From: an uncultured Rhodospirillales bacterium
GTDB taxonomy: Bacteria > Pseudomonadota > Alphaproteobacteria > Kiloniellales > Kiloniellaceae
Assembly: GCA_913060675.1 (NCBI GenBank)
Contig: CAJXUS010000042.1
Span: forward strand, 1 to 35,616
Direction: 5' to 3'
Length of the DNA: 35,616 nucleotides
Under the pieces are notes generated by a model. It made no database searches and was not told the origin of the DNA. It saw only the letters and a program-made list of their open reading frames with translations. Shown in pieces: positions 24,545 to 32,927 of this stretch. Made by a program: the position numbers and the translations under genes. Numbering within the stretch: position 1 is the stretch's first letter; each line of letters opens with the position of its first letter.

Positions 24545-26152
24545 TTACTGAGCCAAACGGCTGAGGCCGTACCCACGATTATCAGTAGCAGCTACACAAG
24601 TTTCTGGCTTAAACTTCAGACTTTCAGAACAATAAGCTGAGTTTACACGGCCAAATTCTGGAGCAGGTCGCGCATCGTGGCCTTTTTCCTTTAAAGAGGC
24701 GACAAGTTCAGCAGCGCTGCTTTTTTCATAAAAAACTACATCAGGTTTCCCACTATGATGGAGCCTTGATGATTTTTCAGAGCTTTTAAGCTCCTGACCT
24801 GCCAGCAAAGTGTTCGCCATTACCTTACCGAGAGCAGAAGCCCCAACAGCTCCCCCTGCAGCCGTGCCAGCATACCGTGAGAACTTGGTCGGATCATTCG
24901 CAACAACAACGCTTATAAGGGTATCTATACCGTCTACTGATGAGCGAGGAGGCGCGGGAAGAACGATGCCAGTCTCTTGGGCCATACGACCAGAACCAAA
25001 CAATCCATTAAGAGTAAAGCTACAGGCAACAGAGTTATTGTACCGATCAATAACAGCAAAACCAGCTGCATAAGGGTTACCAGATACCGCAACAGGCTGA
25101 TAGGAAAGGGACGAAACAGGGGTTGCACGGTTTTCGTCAAAGTTACTGAAATCAGCTTCAAGAGCTTCAACACTCAAGCTTTCCTGGGCTGATAATTTTC
25201 CTGAAATCACACCACCACGGTTTGCTTGAGCTCGCTTTAGAGCCTCAACAAAGATATGCGCGCGCTCTTTTGGATCGGCATCAGCATAAACATCATCTGC
25301 GCTCAACTGTCCAATAAGGTGAGCGGCCACAAGAGCCCCATTGCTGTAATCTCCGGAAAAGTGAGCCAGATCGTCCCCCACTTGAACTGAGAGAGGCTCT
25401 TCCATTGAAGGTAGGTAATTGCGGATATCATCAACAGAGAGAGGTAAACCTGCAGCAGTTGAGCCTTCGGCAAAGCGCCGCGTCAGAGGCCCAGCATAAA
25501 GATACCCAGCACCTTGAGCTCTTAATCCAGATAAAACACCGGAGAGTTCTGGTTGAGTAAGGTTGTCACCTTCTCGTGGAAGGCGACCATCAGCCCTTGC
25601 AAATTTACTAAGGAGTTCAGCATTCACACCCAATCTCTCATTAGCAAGAGCAAGGTCATAGGCAAAAGCACGACTGACGGGGTTTCCGAACCGGGCCAAA
25701 TTTTCACCGTAAGCAACCAACTTTTGCCACCGAACAGATCCGTACTTGGCATGAAGAGCAGCCATGACCCGCGGCGCTTTAGGAACGACACCGCCAGAAG
25801 GAGATGATTTTGGTAAAAAATTCAAAGCGACAGCCTCATTATCTTCTTTGTGATAATAAGAACATGCTCCTCCAGCAGCTAAACCAACGCGTGATGGCAT
25901 TGTGACTGACATGGTGAAATACATTGCCACCGCAGTATCAACTGCCGTGGCACCATTTCCCAAAAGCTCCCGTCCAACTTGGGCTGCGCGCGGTTCATCA
26001 GCTGAAACAAGTCCTGCAAAACCCTTCACAGTATGGAGAGTTCCTTTTTCAGGTTCACTTGTTGTATCACAAGCGGAGAGTAGCAATCCCCCCAAACATA
26101 CTGTTAAGATAGCCGAACTGACTTTCGTCTTCCGGAAAAAGTTATCTTGCAT
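24545..26152 (-). CDS. Gamma-glutamyltransferase-like lipoprotein, probable pseudoenzyme
   Basis: This 535-aa protein belongs to the gamma-glutamyltransferase (Ntn hydrolase) family but looks inactive. It has a lipoprotein signal with lipobox LSAC (C28); the Asp at +2 favours inner-membrane retention by the E. coli rule. The GGT fold is visible: GNGATAVDTAVA (66-77), a poor match to the glycine-rich stretch (LAAGGACSYY), and VIDRYNNSVACSFTLNGLFGSGR (367-389). In active GGTs the beta subunit begins with the nucleophile in TTHYSVVD; here this reads AAGFAVID (362-369), so the Thr is Ala. The Arg of the RETAP-like motif is also missing (NFLPKSSPSG). Self-cleavage and transfer should be impossible. 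It is divergent from the M48 protease gene. Confidence 0.88.
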   Translation of the reverse strand: MQDNFFRKTKVSSAILTVCLGGLLLSACDTTSEPEKGTLHTVKGFAGLVSADEPRAAQVGRELLGNGATAVDTAVAMYFTMSVTMPSRVGLAAGGACSYYHKEDNEAVALNFLPKSSPSGGVVPKAPRVMAALHAKYGSVRWQKLVAYGENLARFGNPVSRAFAYDLALANERLGVNAELLSKFARADGRLPREGDNLTQPELSGVLSGLRAQGAGYLYAGPLTRRFAEGSTAAGLPLSVDDIRNYLPSMEEPLSVQVGDDLAHFSGDYSNGALVAAHLIGQLSADDVYADADPKERAHIFVEALKRAQANRGGVISGKLSAQESLSVEALEADFSNFDENRATPVSSLSYQPVAVSGNPYAAGFAVIDRYNNSVACSFTLNGLFGSGRMAQETGIVLPAPPRSSVDGIDTLISVVVANDPTKFSRYAGTAAGGAVGASALGKVMANTLLAGQELKSSEKSSRLHHSGKPDVVFYEKSSAAELVASLKEKGHDARPAPEFGRVNSAYCSESLKFKPETCVAATDNRGYGLSRLAQ

Positions 26153-26213
26153 TGCTGACGCTTTGCCCCCAATTGGTTGTATTGAACTCTCTTAAACCTG
26201 CGAGTAATGAACG

Positions 26214-27581
26214 TTGTTAAAACGCCCACCCAGCCTGATTTTACGTATCATAACTCTTATTGCCACTGTTACTTTCGCGTTACCAGCAAAAGCTCAGGGT
26301 TTAAACCTGATCCGAGACGCAGAAACAGAACATGCAATTCGTAGCTATGCCACCCCTATTTTTCAAGCTGCAGGTATTAGCCCGCAGAGTGTAAGGATTT
26401 TCATCGTTAATGACAAAAGCCTTAATGCTTTTGTTACATCCGGAAATCGCATGTTTATTAACACCGGTTTGATTATGAAGGCAAAGACCCCTTCGGAAGT
26501 GACCGGTGTGATCGCACACGAGACCGGACATATAGCCGGAGGCCACGTTGCTTTCCGCGGTGAAAATATCGAAAAAGCTGCCATTACCAGCATCGCCAGT
26601 TACCTTCTTGGTATTGGCGCAGCCATTGCCACAGGCAAAGGAGAAGCTGCTGGAGTAATCATTGGTGCTGGCCAAGGCTTTGCTTTGCGAAACTTTCTTA
26701 GCTACACACGACAGCAAGAATCAGCCGCCGATCAGGCAGCGGTAAAATACCTTCGAGCAACGGAACAATCTGCTGAAGGTTTGAGAAACTTTATGGGCCT
26801 GCTCAGAGGACAAGAAGTATTACTAAGTAAAAATCAAGATCCCTATCTAAGAAGCCATCCCCTTACACAACAACGTTATAATTTTCTCGAGAATGAAGTC
26901 CTTAACTCACCCTATTCAGGCAAAACCGATTCGCCGGATACGATAAAATTTCACAATCGAGTTGTCGCCAAGCTGGTCGGGTTCTTAGAACCTTCAAACC
27001 AAGTTTTTAGAAAATACCCTGAAGAAAATAAATCACAGGCCGCAAGATACGCCCGTGCTATTTCCTATTACCGCTCTACTGACATCGAAAATGCATCACG
27101 AGAGTTAGATAGTTTATTATCAGAATCACCAAACGATCCTTATTACCTCGAACTAAAGGGGCAAATACTCTTCGAATTTGCCAAAGGCAGTGAAGCGGTT
27201 CCATATCTCGAAAAAGCATCAGAACTCGCGCCAGATGCCGCCCCAATTAGAAGCCTGTTGGTTCGGGTTCTCGTTGAGGAAAACGTCCCTCTTCAAGATG
27301 ATAAAGCCCTCAAACACATAACCAAAATCCTTCAATCAGAGCCCAATAATGCTGGTGTATGGCGCCAGGCCGCAATCATACATGGTCGTAAGGGCGATAA
27401 GGGCATGACTTATCTCGCTTTGGCAGAAGAGGCCTATGGCCGCGGTAAATTCAAAGACGCCATTTTGCATTCAGGCCGTGCCACCGATGTACTGGCAAAA
27501 GGCTCACCCGCATGGCTCAGAGCTTCTGATTTAAATAGCGCTGCGGACAGAAAAGAAAAGCAGCTCAAAAATCGCTCCTAA
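26214..27581 (+). CDS. Periplasmic M48 metalloprotease with TPR domain (BepA-like)
   Basis: This 455-aa exported zinc protease has a signal peptide (about 1-28, ending AKAQG), an M48 domain (about 35-230) with HETGH (H102, E103, H106) and the third ligand in ESAAD (E169), then helical TPR-type repeats (about 260-450). This layout is that of BepA/YfgC, which guides or degrades outer-membrane proteins such as LptD. The TTG start at 26214 lacks a strong ribosome binding site, but no ATG lies upstream in frame. Its start is only 61 bases from that of the divergent GGT-like lipoprotein, so their promoters must overlap. A DsbA-like protein follows. Confidence 0.92.
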   Translation: MLKRPPSLILRIITLIATVTFALPAKAQGLNLIRDAETEHAIRSYATPIFQAAGISPQSVRIFIVNDKSLNAFVTSGNRMFINTGLIMKAKTPSEVTGVIAHETGHIAGGHVAFRGENIEKAAITSIASYLLGIGAAIATGKGEAAGVIIGAGQGFALRNFLSYTRQQESAADQAAVKYLRATEQSAEGLRNFMGLLRGQEVLLSKNQDPYLRSHPLTQQRYNFLENEVLNSPYSGKTDSPDTIKFHNRVVAKLVGFLEPSNQVFRKYPEENKSQAARYARAISYYRSTDIENASRELDSLLSESPNDPYYLELKGQILFEFAKGSEAVPYLEKASELAPDAAPIRSLLVRVLVEENVPLQDDKALKHITKILQSEPNNAGVWRQAAIIHGRKGDKGMTYLALAEEAYGRGKFKDAILHSGRATDVLAKGSPAWLRASDLNSAADRKEKQLKNRS

Positions 27582-27721
27582 TGAACGACCGTGTGTACCT
27601 GAGTAACTGGAAAACGTTTACCTAGTACTGCAGCTGCTCATATGAAAGTTCTTTGCAACGAGCTCTCACTTTCCGCATACTATTGATCTAATTTTTTTAA
27701 GTAGATAGAGATTATTAAAAG

Positions 27722-28486
27722 ATGTTCCCAAAGTTTGATTTAAAAAAATCTGGTTTAGCTTCTGCACTTGTTTTCGCGACAATGCTCCCAGCTACATCGC
27801 TTTATGCACAAGAAAAAAGCCTGGAAGAGAAAGCAGCATTCGAGGAAGCCGTCCGAGAATATTTACTCAAAAACCCTGAAGTGATTATTCAATCTCTCAC
27901 TCGGTATCAAGAACTTCAGGCTTTACAAGAACAGGAACAAAAACAACTCGCTGTTGTTGATAATTTGGAAGAACTTCATAACGCGCCAGATTCGCCTGTA
28001 CTAGGCAATCCTGAGGGTGACGTGGTTCTGGTTGAATTTTTTGATTACCGCTGCCCCTACTGCCATAAAGCAGCCTCCCTTATAAAAACGTTAATCGACG
28101 AAGATCCGAATCTCAAAGTGGTTATGAAAGAGTTTCCAATCCTCAGCCCAGAATCAACCATCGCCGCACGCGCGGCTTTGGCAGCGCATAAACAGGGGAA
28201 ATATGCTGAATACCACTTTGCATTGATGGATAACCCCAAAGATCTTTCACAAAATCGATTACGCGCGCTCGCCGACAATCTCGACATGGATCTCGAACAG
28301 TTTTCGGAAGATATGAAATCAACTGAAACCGGAGAAGCTATATTGAGGACCCGTCAACTTGCTCAGCGTATAGGTGCCAATGGCACTCCTGCATTTGTTA
28401 TTGGAAGCCAAAGTGTTTCCCCAGGCACAAGCTATGAAACTTTCAAGCAACTGATTGATAACATAAGAAGTAATAAGCAAAGCTAA
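27722..28486 (+). CDS. Periplasmic DsbA-family thiol oxidoreductase
   Basis: This 254-aa exported protein has a signal peptide (about 1-29, ending LYA), a helical region rich in Glu/Gln (about 33-90, possible oligomerisation stalk) and a thioredoxin fold with an inserted helical domain. The active site is CPYC (C111, C114) and the cis-proline loop is GTPAF (P222). The arrangement resembles the Com1/ScsC-type DsbA proteins, which use an N-terminal helix to form dimers or trimers. It may form or shuffle disulfides in envelope proteins. It lies 140 bases after the M48 protease gene on the same strand. Confidence 0.92.
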   Translation: MFPKFDLKKSGLASALVFATMLPATSLYAQEKSLEEKAAFEEAVREYLLKNPEVIIQSLTRYQELQALQEQEQKQLAVVDNLEELHNAPDSPVLGNPEGDVVLVEFFDYRCPYCHKAASLIKTLIDEDPNLKVVMKEFPILSPESTIAARAALAAHKQGKYAEYHFALMDNPKDLSQNRLRALADNLDMDLEQFSEDMKSTETGEAILRTRQLAQRIGANGTPAFVIGSQSVSPGTSYETFKQLIDNIRSNKQS

Positions 28487-28603
28487 GGATACAACTCGAC
28501 GATTAGGACCATTTCCCTGCTTCTCGTTAATATTCGGGAGAAAAAAGGTGGAACTTGCCCAGCAATGATTGCGCCAACCGCGGGGCTATGTTAGGCCTAA
28601 TCA

Positions 28604-28624
28604 ATTCATTTAACTGAAATGAAT
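28604..28624 (+). promoter_or_regulatory. Hairpin just before the aroQ start
   Basis: ATTCATTT (28604-28611) and AAATGAAT (28617-28624) form a perfect 8-bp stem with a 5-base loop, ending 11 bases before the TTG start codon, where the ribosome binding site should be. It may be an operator or limit aroQ translation. The rest of 28487-28635 holds no gene. Confidence 0.45.
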
Positions 28625-28635
28625 GGTGTATACCT

Positions 28636-29085
28636 TTGCCGTCAGTGTTGCTTTTAAACGGTCCTAATTTGAATCTATTAGGAACCCGTGAGCCAGAAAT
28701 TTATGGTTCTGAAAACCTTAAAGACCTTAATAACCTGTGTAAACGACGGGCCAAGGCACTTGGGCTTTCTTTAGTGTGCCAACAATCTAACTGGGAAGGC
28801 CAGCTGATAGACTGGATCCACGAAGCCCGTGGGAACCACGAAGGAATCATCATTAACCCGGGTGCTCTCACCCACACCTCTATAGGGTTGCTTGATGCCC
28901 TCAAAGGCGTCGACCTCCCTGTTATAGAGGTTCATATATCAAATATCCATCGTCGGGAAAGCTTTCGACATCAGTCCTTTGTATCTCAAGCTGCTCTTGG
29001 GGTGATCTGTGGACTAGGGCGTCAAGGCTACCTATTAGCGATGGATGCGATGGCAAACGTTTTAAACAGCGAACAAGAATTATAA
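28636..29085 (+). CDS. aroQ: 3-dehydroquinate dehydratase, type II
   Basis: This 149-aa enzyme of the shikimate pathway converts 3-dehydroquinate to 3-dehydroshikimate; type II members form dodecamers. Signature: LLNGPNLNLLGTREPEIYG with catalytic Y23, then NPGALTHTS (N75), and EVHISNIHRRE with catalytic H100. The TTG start at 28636 gives the normal N-terminus. There is no clear Shine-Dalgarno sequence, and a hairpin covers that region. The stop codon overlaps the accB start by one base (TAATG), so the two are translationally coupled. aroQ-accB-accC is a widespread bacterial order. Confidence 0.96.
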   Translation: MPSVLLLNGPNLNLLGTREPEIYGSENLKDLNNLCKRRAKALGLSLVCQQSNWEGQLIDWIHEARGNHEGIIINPGALTHTSIGLLDALKGVDLPVIEVHISNIHRRESFRHQSFVSQAALGVICGLGRQGYLLAMDAMANVLNSEQEL

Positions 29086-29519
29086 TGTCCAAACTTGAAG
29101 TAAATGAGAAGGTTATCCGTACCCTCGCCGGCTTGCTGGATGAAACGGATCTGACTGAAATCGAATATGAAGCCGATGGCCATCGTATCCGTTTGGTACG
29201 TGGCGGAACCGTGGTTCAGGCCATAGCTCCCGCTCTGGCACCTGCTGCTATCAGTGCTCCTGCGGCAAGCGATGGCGGCATACCTGCCAATGCCATTACT
29301 TCACCGATGGTTGGCACCGCCTATCTTGCTGCAGAACCGGGTGCGCCTGATTTTGTGAAGGTTGGTGATCGTGTTAACGAAGGTCAGACACTTCTGATCC
29401 TCGAAGCCATGAAGGTTATGAACCCTCTACCAAGCCCGAAATCAGGCGTGGTTAAACAAATACTCGTCAGTGATGGAGATCCAATTGAATTTGGTGAACC
29501 GCTGATGGTCATTGAATAA
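29085..29519 (+). CDS. accB: Biotin carboxyl carrier protein of acetyl-CoA carboxylase
   Basis: This 144-aa carrier holds the biotin that moves CO2 between the carboxylase and transferase subunits in fatty-acid synthesis. The biotinylated lysine is K110 in EAMKVMN. The N-terminal ~40 residues bind the biotin carboxylase, an Ala/Pro-rich linker follows (about 43-63), and the biotinyl domain covers about 68-144. The ATG overlaps the aroQ stop. accC follows after 22 bases. Confidence 0.97.
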   Translation: MSKLEVNEKVIRTLAGLLDETDLTEIEYEADGHRIRLVRGGTVVQAIAPALAPAAISAPAASDGGIPANAITSPMVGTAYLAAEPGAPDFVKVGDRVNEGQTLLILEAMKVMNPLPSPKSGVVKQILVSDGDPIEFGEPLMVIE

Positions 29520-29541
29520 TAAGCTGGCAAAAGAAGGCTCC

Positions 29542-30891
29542 ATGTTCAAAAAGATCCTGATTGCCAACCGCGGTGAAATTGCTCTGAGAATTCAAAGAGC
29601 ATGCCGCGACATGGGCATTGAAACCGTTGCAGTTCATTCCACTATTGATTCGGATGCCATGCATGTGCGTTTGGCAGATGAATCCGTATGTATTGGACCT
29701 GCTCCTAGTAAAGACAGCTACTTGAACATTCCTGCGATTTTATCCGCAGCGATCATGACAGGTGCTGATGCAATCCATCCTGGCGTAGGTTTTCTTTCAG
29801 AAAACGCCGACTTTGCTGAAATGGTCGAAGAGCACGGCTTTACCTTTATCGGCCCGACCCCCGAACACATCCGGATTATGGGGGATAAGGTTGTGGCTAA
29901 AGAAACCGCAATTAAACTTGGTATCCCTGTTGTTCCAGGATCAGACGGGGAACTCAAAAGTGCCGACCAAGGCATAGAGCTCGCCGCAAAAATTGGTTAT
30001 CCAATTATTATCAAAGCCCGTTCCGGTGGCGGTGGTCGCGGTATGAAAGTCGCAAACAATGACGAAGAGCTTCGTGTAGGATTTCGTCTCGCCCGCACAG
30101 AGGCAAAAGCAGCCTTTGGCGACGATGTCGTCTACATGGAAAAATACCTCGGCACACCTCGGCACATTGAGGTCCAACTTCTTGGTGATGGACAGGGTAA
30201 TGCTGTCCATGTCGGTGAACGCGATTGTTCCTTACAACGACGCCATCAAAAGGTCCTCGAAGAAGCTCCATCCCCTATGCTAACGAACGAAGAGCGTGAT
30301 CGTATAGGCAAAATTTCTGCTGATGCGATGAGGCACTTTGACTATAAAAGCGCGGGCACAATCGAATATCTCTATGAGAACGGTGAGTTTTTCTTCATTG
30401 AAATGAACACCCGTATTCAGGTTGAACACACGATTTCCGAAGCCATCAGCGGTATTGATCTCATGCGTGAGATGATCCGTATCGCAGCCGGAGAGAAATT
30501 GAGCGTGACCCAAGAAGACGTCGTTCTCAAAGGGCACGCTATTGAATGCCGAATCAATGCCGAGCATCCTTTCAGCTTCATGCCTTCACCAGGACTGGTA
30601 AAAGGGTATCACGCACCAGGTGGTTTAGGCATTCGCGTTGATGCTGCTATCTATGCTGGCTACAAAATTCCGCCAACTTATGATAGTCTTATTGCTAAGC
30701 TCATCGTCCACGGTGATGATCGTGCCGATTGCATTATGAAAACAAGGCGTGCTCTGCAAGAATACGTTATTGATGGCGTAAATACTTCCATCCCACTCCA
30801 TATGGAGTTGGTAGATAACGAACAGTTCCAATCTGGAGTCTATGATATCCATTGGTTGGAAAAATTCGTTGATAGTATAAATAACAAGTAA
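29542..30891 (+). CDS. accC: Biotin carboxylase subunit of acetyl-CoA carboxylase
   Basis: This 449-aa ATP-grasp enzyme carboxylates the biotin on AccB. Features: N-terminal [14 protein letters not shown], Gly-rich ATP loop [36 protein letters not shown], and the catalytic/metal region [22 protein letters not shown]. Its length is normal for the family. An upstream in-frame ATG at 29512 overlaps accB; the ATG at 29542 follows AAGAAGG by four bases and gives the normal [12 protein letters not shown] start. The carboxyltransferase genes accA and accD are not in the window. Confidence 0.97.
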   Translation: MFKKILIANRGEIALRIQRACRDMGIETVAVHSTIDSDAMHVRLADESVCIGPAPSKDSYLNIPAILSAAIMTGADAIHPGVGFLSENADFAEMVEEHGFTFIGPTPEHIRIMGDKVVAKETAIKLGIPVVPGSDGELKSADQGIELAAKIGYPIIIKARSGGGGRGMKVANNDEELRVGFRLARTEAKAAFGDDVVYMEKYLGTPRHIEVQLLGDGQGNAVHVGERDCSLQRRHQKVLEEAPSPMLTNEERDRIGKISADAMRHFDYKSAGTIEYLYENGEFFFIEMNTRIQVEHTISEAISGIDLMREMIRIAAGEKLSVTQEDVVLKGHAIECRINAEHPFSFMPSPGLVKGYHAPGGLGIRVDAAIYAGYKIPPTYDSLIAKLIVHGDDRADCIMKTRRALQEYVIDGVNTSIPLHMELVDNEQFQSGVYDIHWLEKFVDSINNK

Positions 30892-30914
30892 GAGTTCGCT
30901 TCTGGATTACACGA

Positions 30915-30958
30915 GCATAAATGTTTCAGGCATAGATGTTTAGGCATAGGTGTTCATG
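30915..30958 (+). repeat. Degenerate 14-15 bp tandem repeat, three copies, at the aat start
   Basis: Units are GCATAAATGTTTCAG, GCATAGATGTTTAG and GCATAGGTGTTCATG. The third unit contains the AGG used as ribosome binding site and the aat ATG itself. It looks like a duplication of the translation start region; no function is known. Confidence 0.8.
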
Positions 30959-31624
30959 GAGATCACAGCAGATCTGCTACTAAAAGCTTATACCATAGGG
31001 GTTTTTCCTATGGCTGAAAGTCACGATTCTCTGGATTTACATTGGATAGATCCAGAGAACCGTGGCGTCCTCCCCCTAGATAAAATCCACATTTCACGTT
31101 CTCTACGAAAAACCCTTCGTAAAGCCCCCTTCGAAATTAGGTGTAATACATCTTTTCAGGACGTCCTTGAAAAGTGCTCCGCAACGACGTCTCAACGTCC
31201 CGACACCTGGATAAACCCACTTATAAAGAGAATTTACACGCAACTCTTTGAAAGGGGCTTTGCGCATACGGTTGAATGTTGGCTTGATGACCAATTAGTT
31301 GGTGGACTGTACGGCGTCTCTTTGGGAGGCGCATTTTTTGGCGAAAGCATGTTCAGCCGTAGAAGTGATGCAAGTAAAGTTGCGCTCATTCACTTAGCTG
31401 CCCGACTACAAAAAGGTAACTACAGCCTGCTAGATACCCAGTTCACAACCCAGCATCTCAGCCAATTTGGGACAATTGAAGTTGAACGAGAAATCTATAA
31501 GCAATGTTTATTTGAAGCGATGCAGGTTCCTGCACGTTTTCCTCTCGAGCTAACGCACAAAGAGCTTGAGGACTTTATAGAAAGTAATAAGGGAAATCGG
31601 CCCTCGGTTTATTCCGACGACTGA
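30956..31624 (+). CDS. aat: Leucyl/phenylalanyl-tRNA--protein transferase
   Basis: This 222-aa cytoplasmic enzyme adds Leu or Phe to proteins with N-terminal Lys or Arg, marking them for ClpS/ClpAP (N-degron pathway). Family features: AYTIGVFPMAESHD near the start, WIDPENRGVLPLD, HTVECWLDDQLVGGLYGVSLGGAFFGESMFSR, and LLDTQFTTQHLSQFG. I prefer the ATG at 30956, with AGG five bases before it; a GTG at 30950 is also in frame. It follows accC after 64 bases. Its last 16 bases overlap, tail to tail, the end of the DUF2155 gene. Confidence 0.95.
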   Translation: MEITADLLLKAYTIGVFPMAESHDSLDLHWIDPENRGVLPLDKIHISRSLRKTLRKAPFEIRCNTSFQDVLEKCSATTSQRPDTWINPLIKRIYTQLFERGFAHTVECWLDDQLVGGLYGVSLGGAFFGESMFSRRSDASKVALIHLAARLQKGNYSLLDTQFTTQHLSQFGTIEVEREIYKQCLFEAMQVPARFPLELTHKELEDFIESNKGNRPSVYSDD

Positions 31625-32061
31625 GTTTCGATTTCTGTTTCTGTTTCTGTTTCTGGCAATAAAGTCGTTGCCCCCGCGGCATCGGTTGCCGAGACACAAT
31701 TAACCACCCAAACATCGTATACAGGGTGTTCCATCGCAGATACGGCAGGCGAAGATGCAAACATCCATCCAGAGAACATTCTTGTTTTCTCAACGTTTTC
31801 TTTAATGTCGTCTATCTCCAAAAAAGAAACAGACTCTGGCATATCTTCTGGAGAACTCTTACGACAATCTCTCGCCGTGATTTCAAGACTACCAAACGTT
31901 ACAGGCTGGTTGATCGGCGCTTTGAATTCAGAAACCCGGGCCGTGATTTTGTTCAATCCTTGTAAAACCGCGACATCATAAGGGACGAGATCAGCAAGTG
32001 ATGAGGTCGCAAACAATGTACCCGTAAGACAAACTGCAACTCTAATCAAAGGTGTTCTCAT
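31609..32061 (-). CDS. DUF2155 domain periplasmic protein
   Basis: This 150-aa exported protein of unknown function has a signal peptide (about 1-23, ending SSLA) and the DUF2155 signature: LEITARDCRKSSPEDMPESVSFLEI, then MFSGWMFASSPAVSAMEHPVYDVWVVNC. Two cysteines in these motifs may form a disulfide. The ATG at 32061 gives a normal signal peptide; the frame extends to 32106 but that would overlap the next gene. The C-terminus is an unusual Glu-Thr repeat encoded by a hexamer repeat. It is the last of four reverse-strand genes (NDUFA12, MlaD, a 78-aa protein, DUF2155). Confidence 0.9.
   Translation of the reverse strand: MRTPLIRVAVCLTGTLFATSSLADLVPYDVAVLQGLNKITARVSEFKAPINQPVTFGSLEITARDCRKSSPEDMPESVSFLEIDDIKENVEKTRMFSGWMFASSPAVSAMEHPVYDVWVVNCVSATDAAGATTLLPETETETEIETQSSE
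31632..31655. repeat. Hexanucleotide microsatellite TTTCTG x4
   Basis: Four perfect copies of TTTCTG encode the Glu-Thr repeat near the C-terminus of the DUF2155 protein on the reverse strand. Because the unit is six bases, copy-number change would keep the frame. Confidence 0.9.
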
Positions 32062-32080
32062 CAAAACCATCTCAGAACTG

Positions 32081-32317
32081 TTAATTTTCTGAGCCTTTAT
32101 TACCATAGGGATTAACTAACTCATCGACGATTTTCATAAGGACCTCACGAATCTGGTGCTCATCTCCGCCCATGAGAACAGCATCTTCCAAAGCATCTTG
32201 AGAGAGCTCTCTTATTTCTTCCAAATTTTCATTTAAGACTTTGATTTTTTCAAGGCAGGATAAGGGCGTACCATTTGGTTCTCGCCAAATTATCGGCTTT
32301 TTGTCCTTCTCATCCAT
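32081..32317 (-). CDS. Small hypothetical protein (78 aa)
   Basis: I do not recognise this protein. It is 78 aa, polar, without membrane segment or cysteine-rich motif. It opens with DEKDKKPIIWREPNGTPLSCLEKI, followed by mainly helical, acidic sequence (LNENLEEIRELSQDALEDAVLMGGDEHQIREVLMKIVDEL) and ends NPYGNKGSEN. The ATG at 32317 has AAGGA six bases upstream, better than the TTG two codons earlier. It sits between mlaD (57 bases) and the DUF2155 gene (19 bases) in an evident operon. The good ribosome binding site and tight spacing support a real gene. Confidence 0.75.
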   Translation of the reverse strand: MDEKDKKPIIWREPNGTPLSCLEKIKVLNENLEEIRELSQDALEDAVLMGGDEHQIREVLMKIVDELVNPYGNKGSEN

Positions 32318-32373
32318 ATGCAATCCTTCTCCAAAACAAGCCTCAACTTCTGATCACATGAAAAAGCGGATGC

Positions 32374-32823
32374 TTATTCAGAGTCTGCCGACGAGAATAC
32401 AAAGCGGCCAAGTAGATCCATCAAGTTCACAGCCCCTTGGGTATCGTCAATTGATCCACCTGGCTCGATGAAATCATCTTCGCCACCTGGCTCGAGGCTG
32501 ACAAAACTGCCTCCCAGCAAACTTTCGGCCAGAATCCGGGCTGATGTCCCCTTTGGAATCTTGATCTCTTCATCGATCTGTAGAGTTACAACCGCAAAGT
32601 AAGTATCTTTATCCAACTCTTGACGAAGGACGGTACCGACTTTCACACCAGCAATTTTCACATCAGTACCAGATACCAACCCAGTGGCATTATCAAACTC
32701 TGCAACAACCTCGTACCCACCAGCAGATCCAGTAGAGTTATTACTAAAGGCGTAGAAGCCAAAGGAAACTGCGACAAGCAATACCAGCCCACCGATAATC
32801 GTTTCGACAATACTTCTATTCAT
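32374..32823 (-). CDS. mlaD: MlaD-like MCE domain protein
   Basis: This 149-aa protein has one N-terminal membrane helix (about 8-26) and one MCE domain (about 37-117, with EFDNATGLVSGTDVKIAGVKVGTV and LGGSFVSLEPGG). MlaD forms a hexameric ring that carries phospholipids between the membranes and works with the MlaEFB ABC transporter. No mlaE, mlaF, mlaC or mlaB gene is in the window, so this copy is detached from the transporter genes. NDUFA12 precedes it and a small unknown gene follows. The family is firm; the symbol is by similarity. Confidence 0.93.
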   Translation of the reverse strand: MNRSIVETIIGGLVLLVAVSFGFYAFSNNSTGSAGGYEVVAEFDNATGLVSGTDVKIAGVKVGTVLRQELDKDTYFAVVTLQIDEEIKIPKGTSARILAESLLGGSFVSLEPGGEDDFIEPGGSIDDTQGAVNLMDLLGRFVFSSADSE

Positions 32824-32927
32824 GTAATCACCTACGGAAAAAGTAACGAAAATTCAGGGTGTCGAGCTTACATTCAGATTATCAAAAATCTGAGCATCAG
32901 CTCATGGAGAGTGGATTTAAGAGATAG

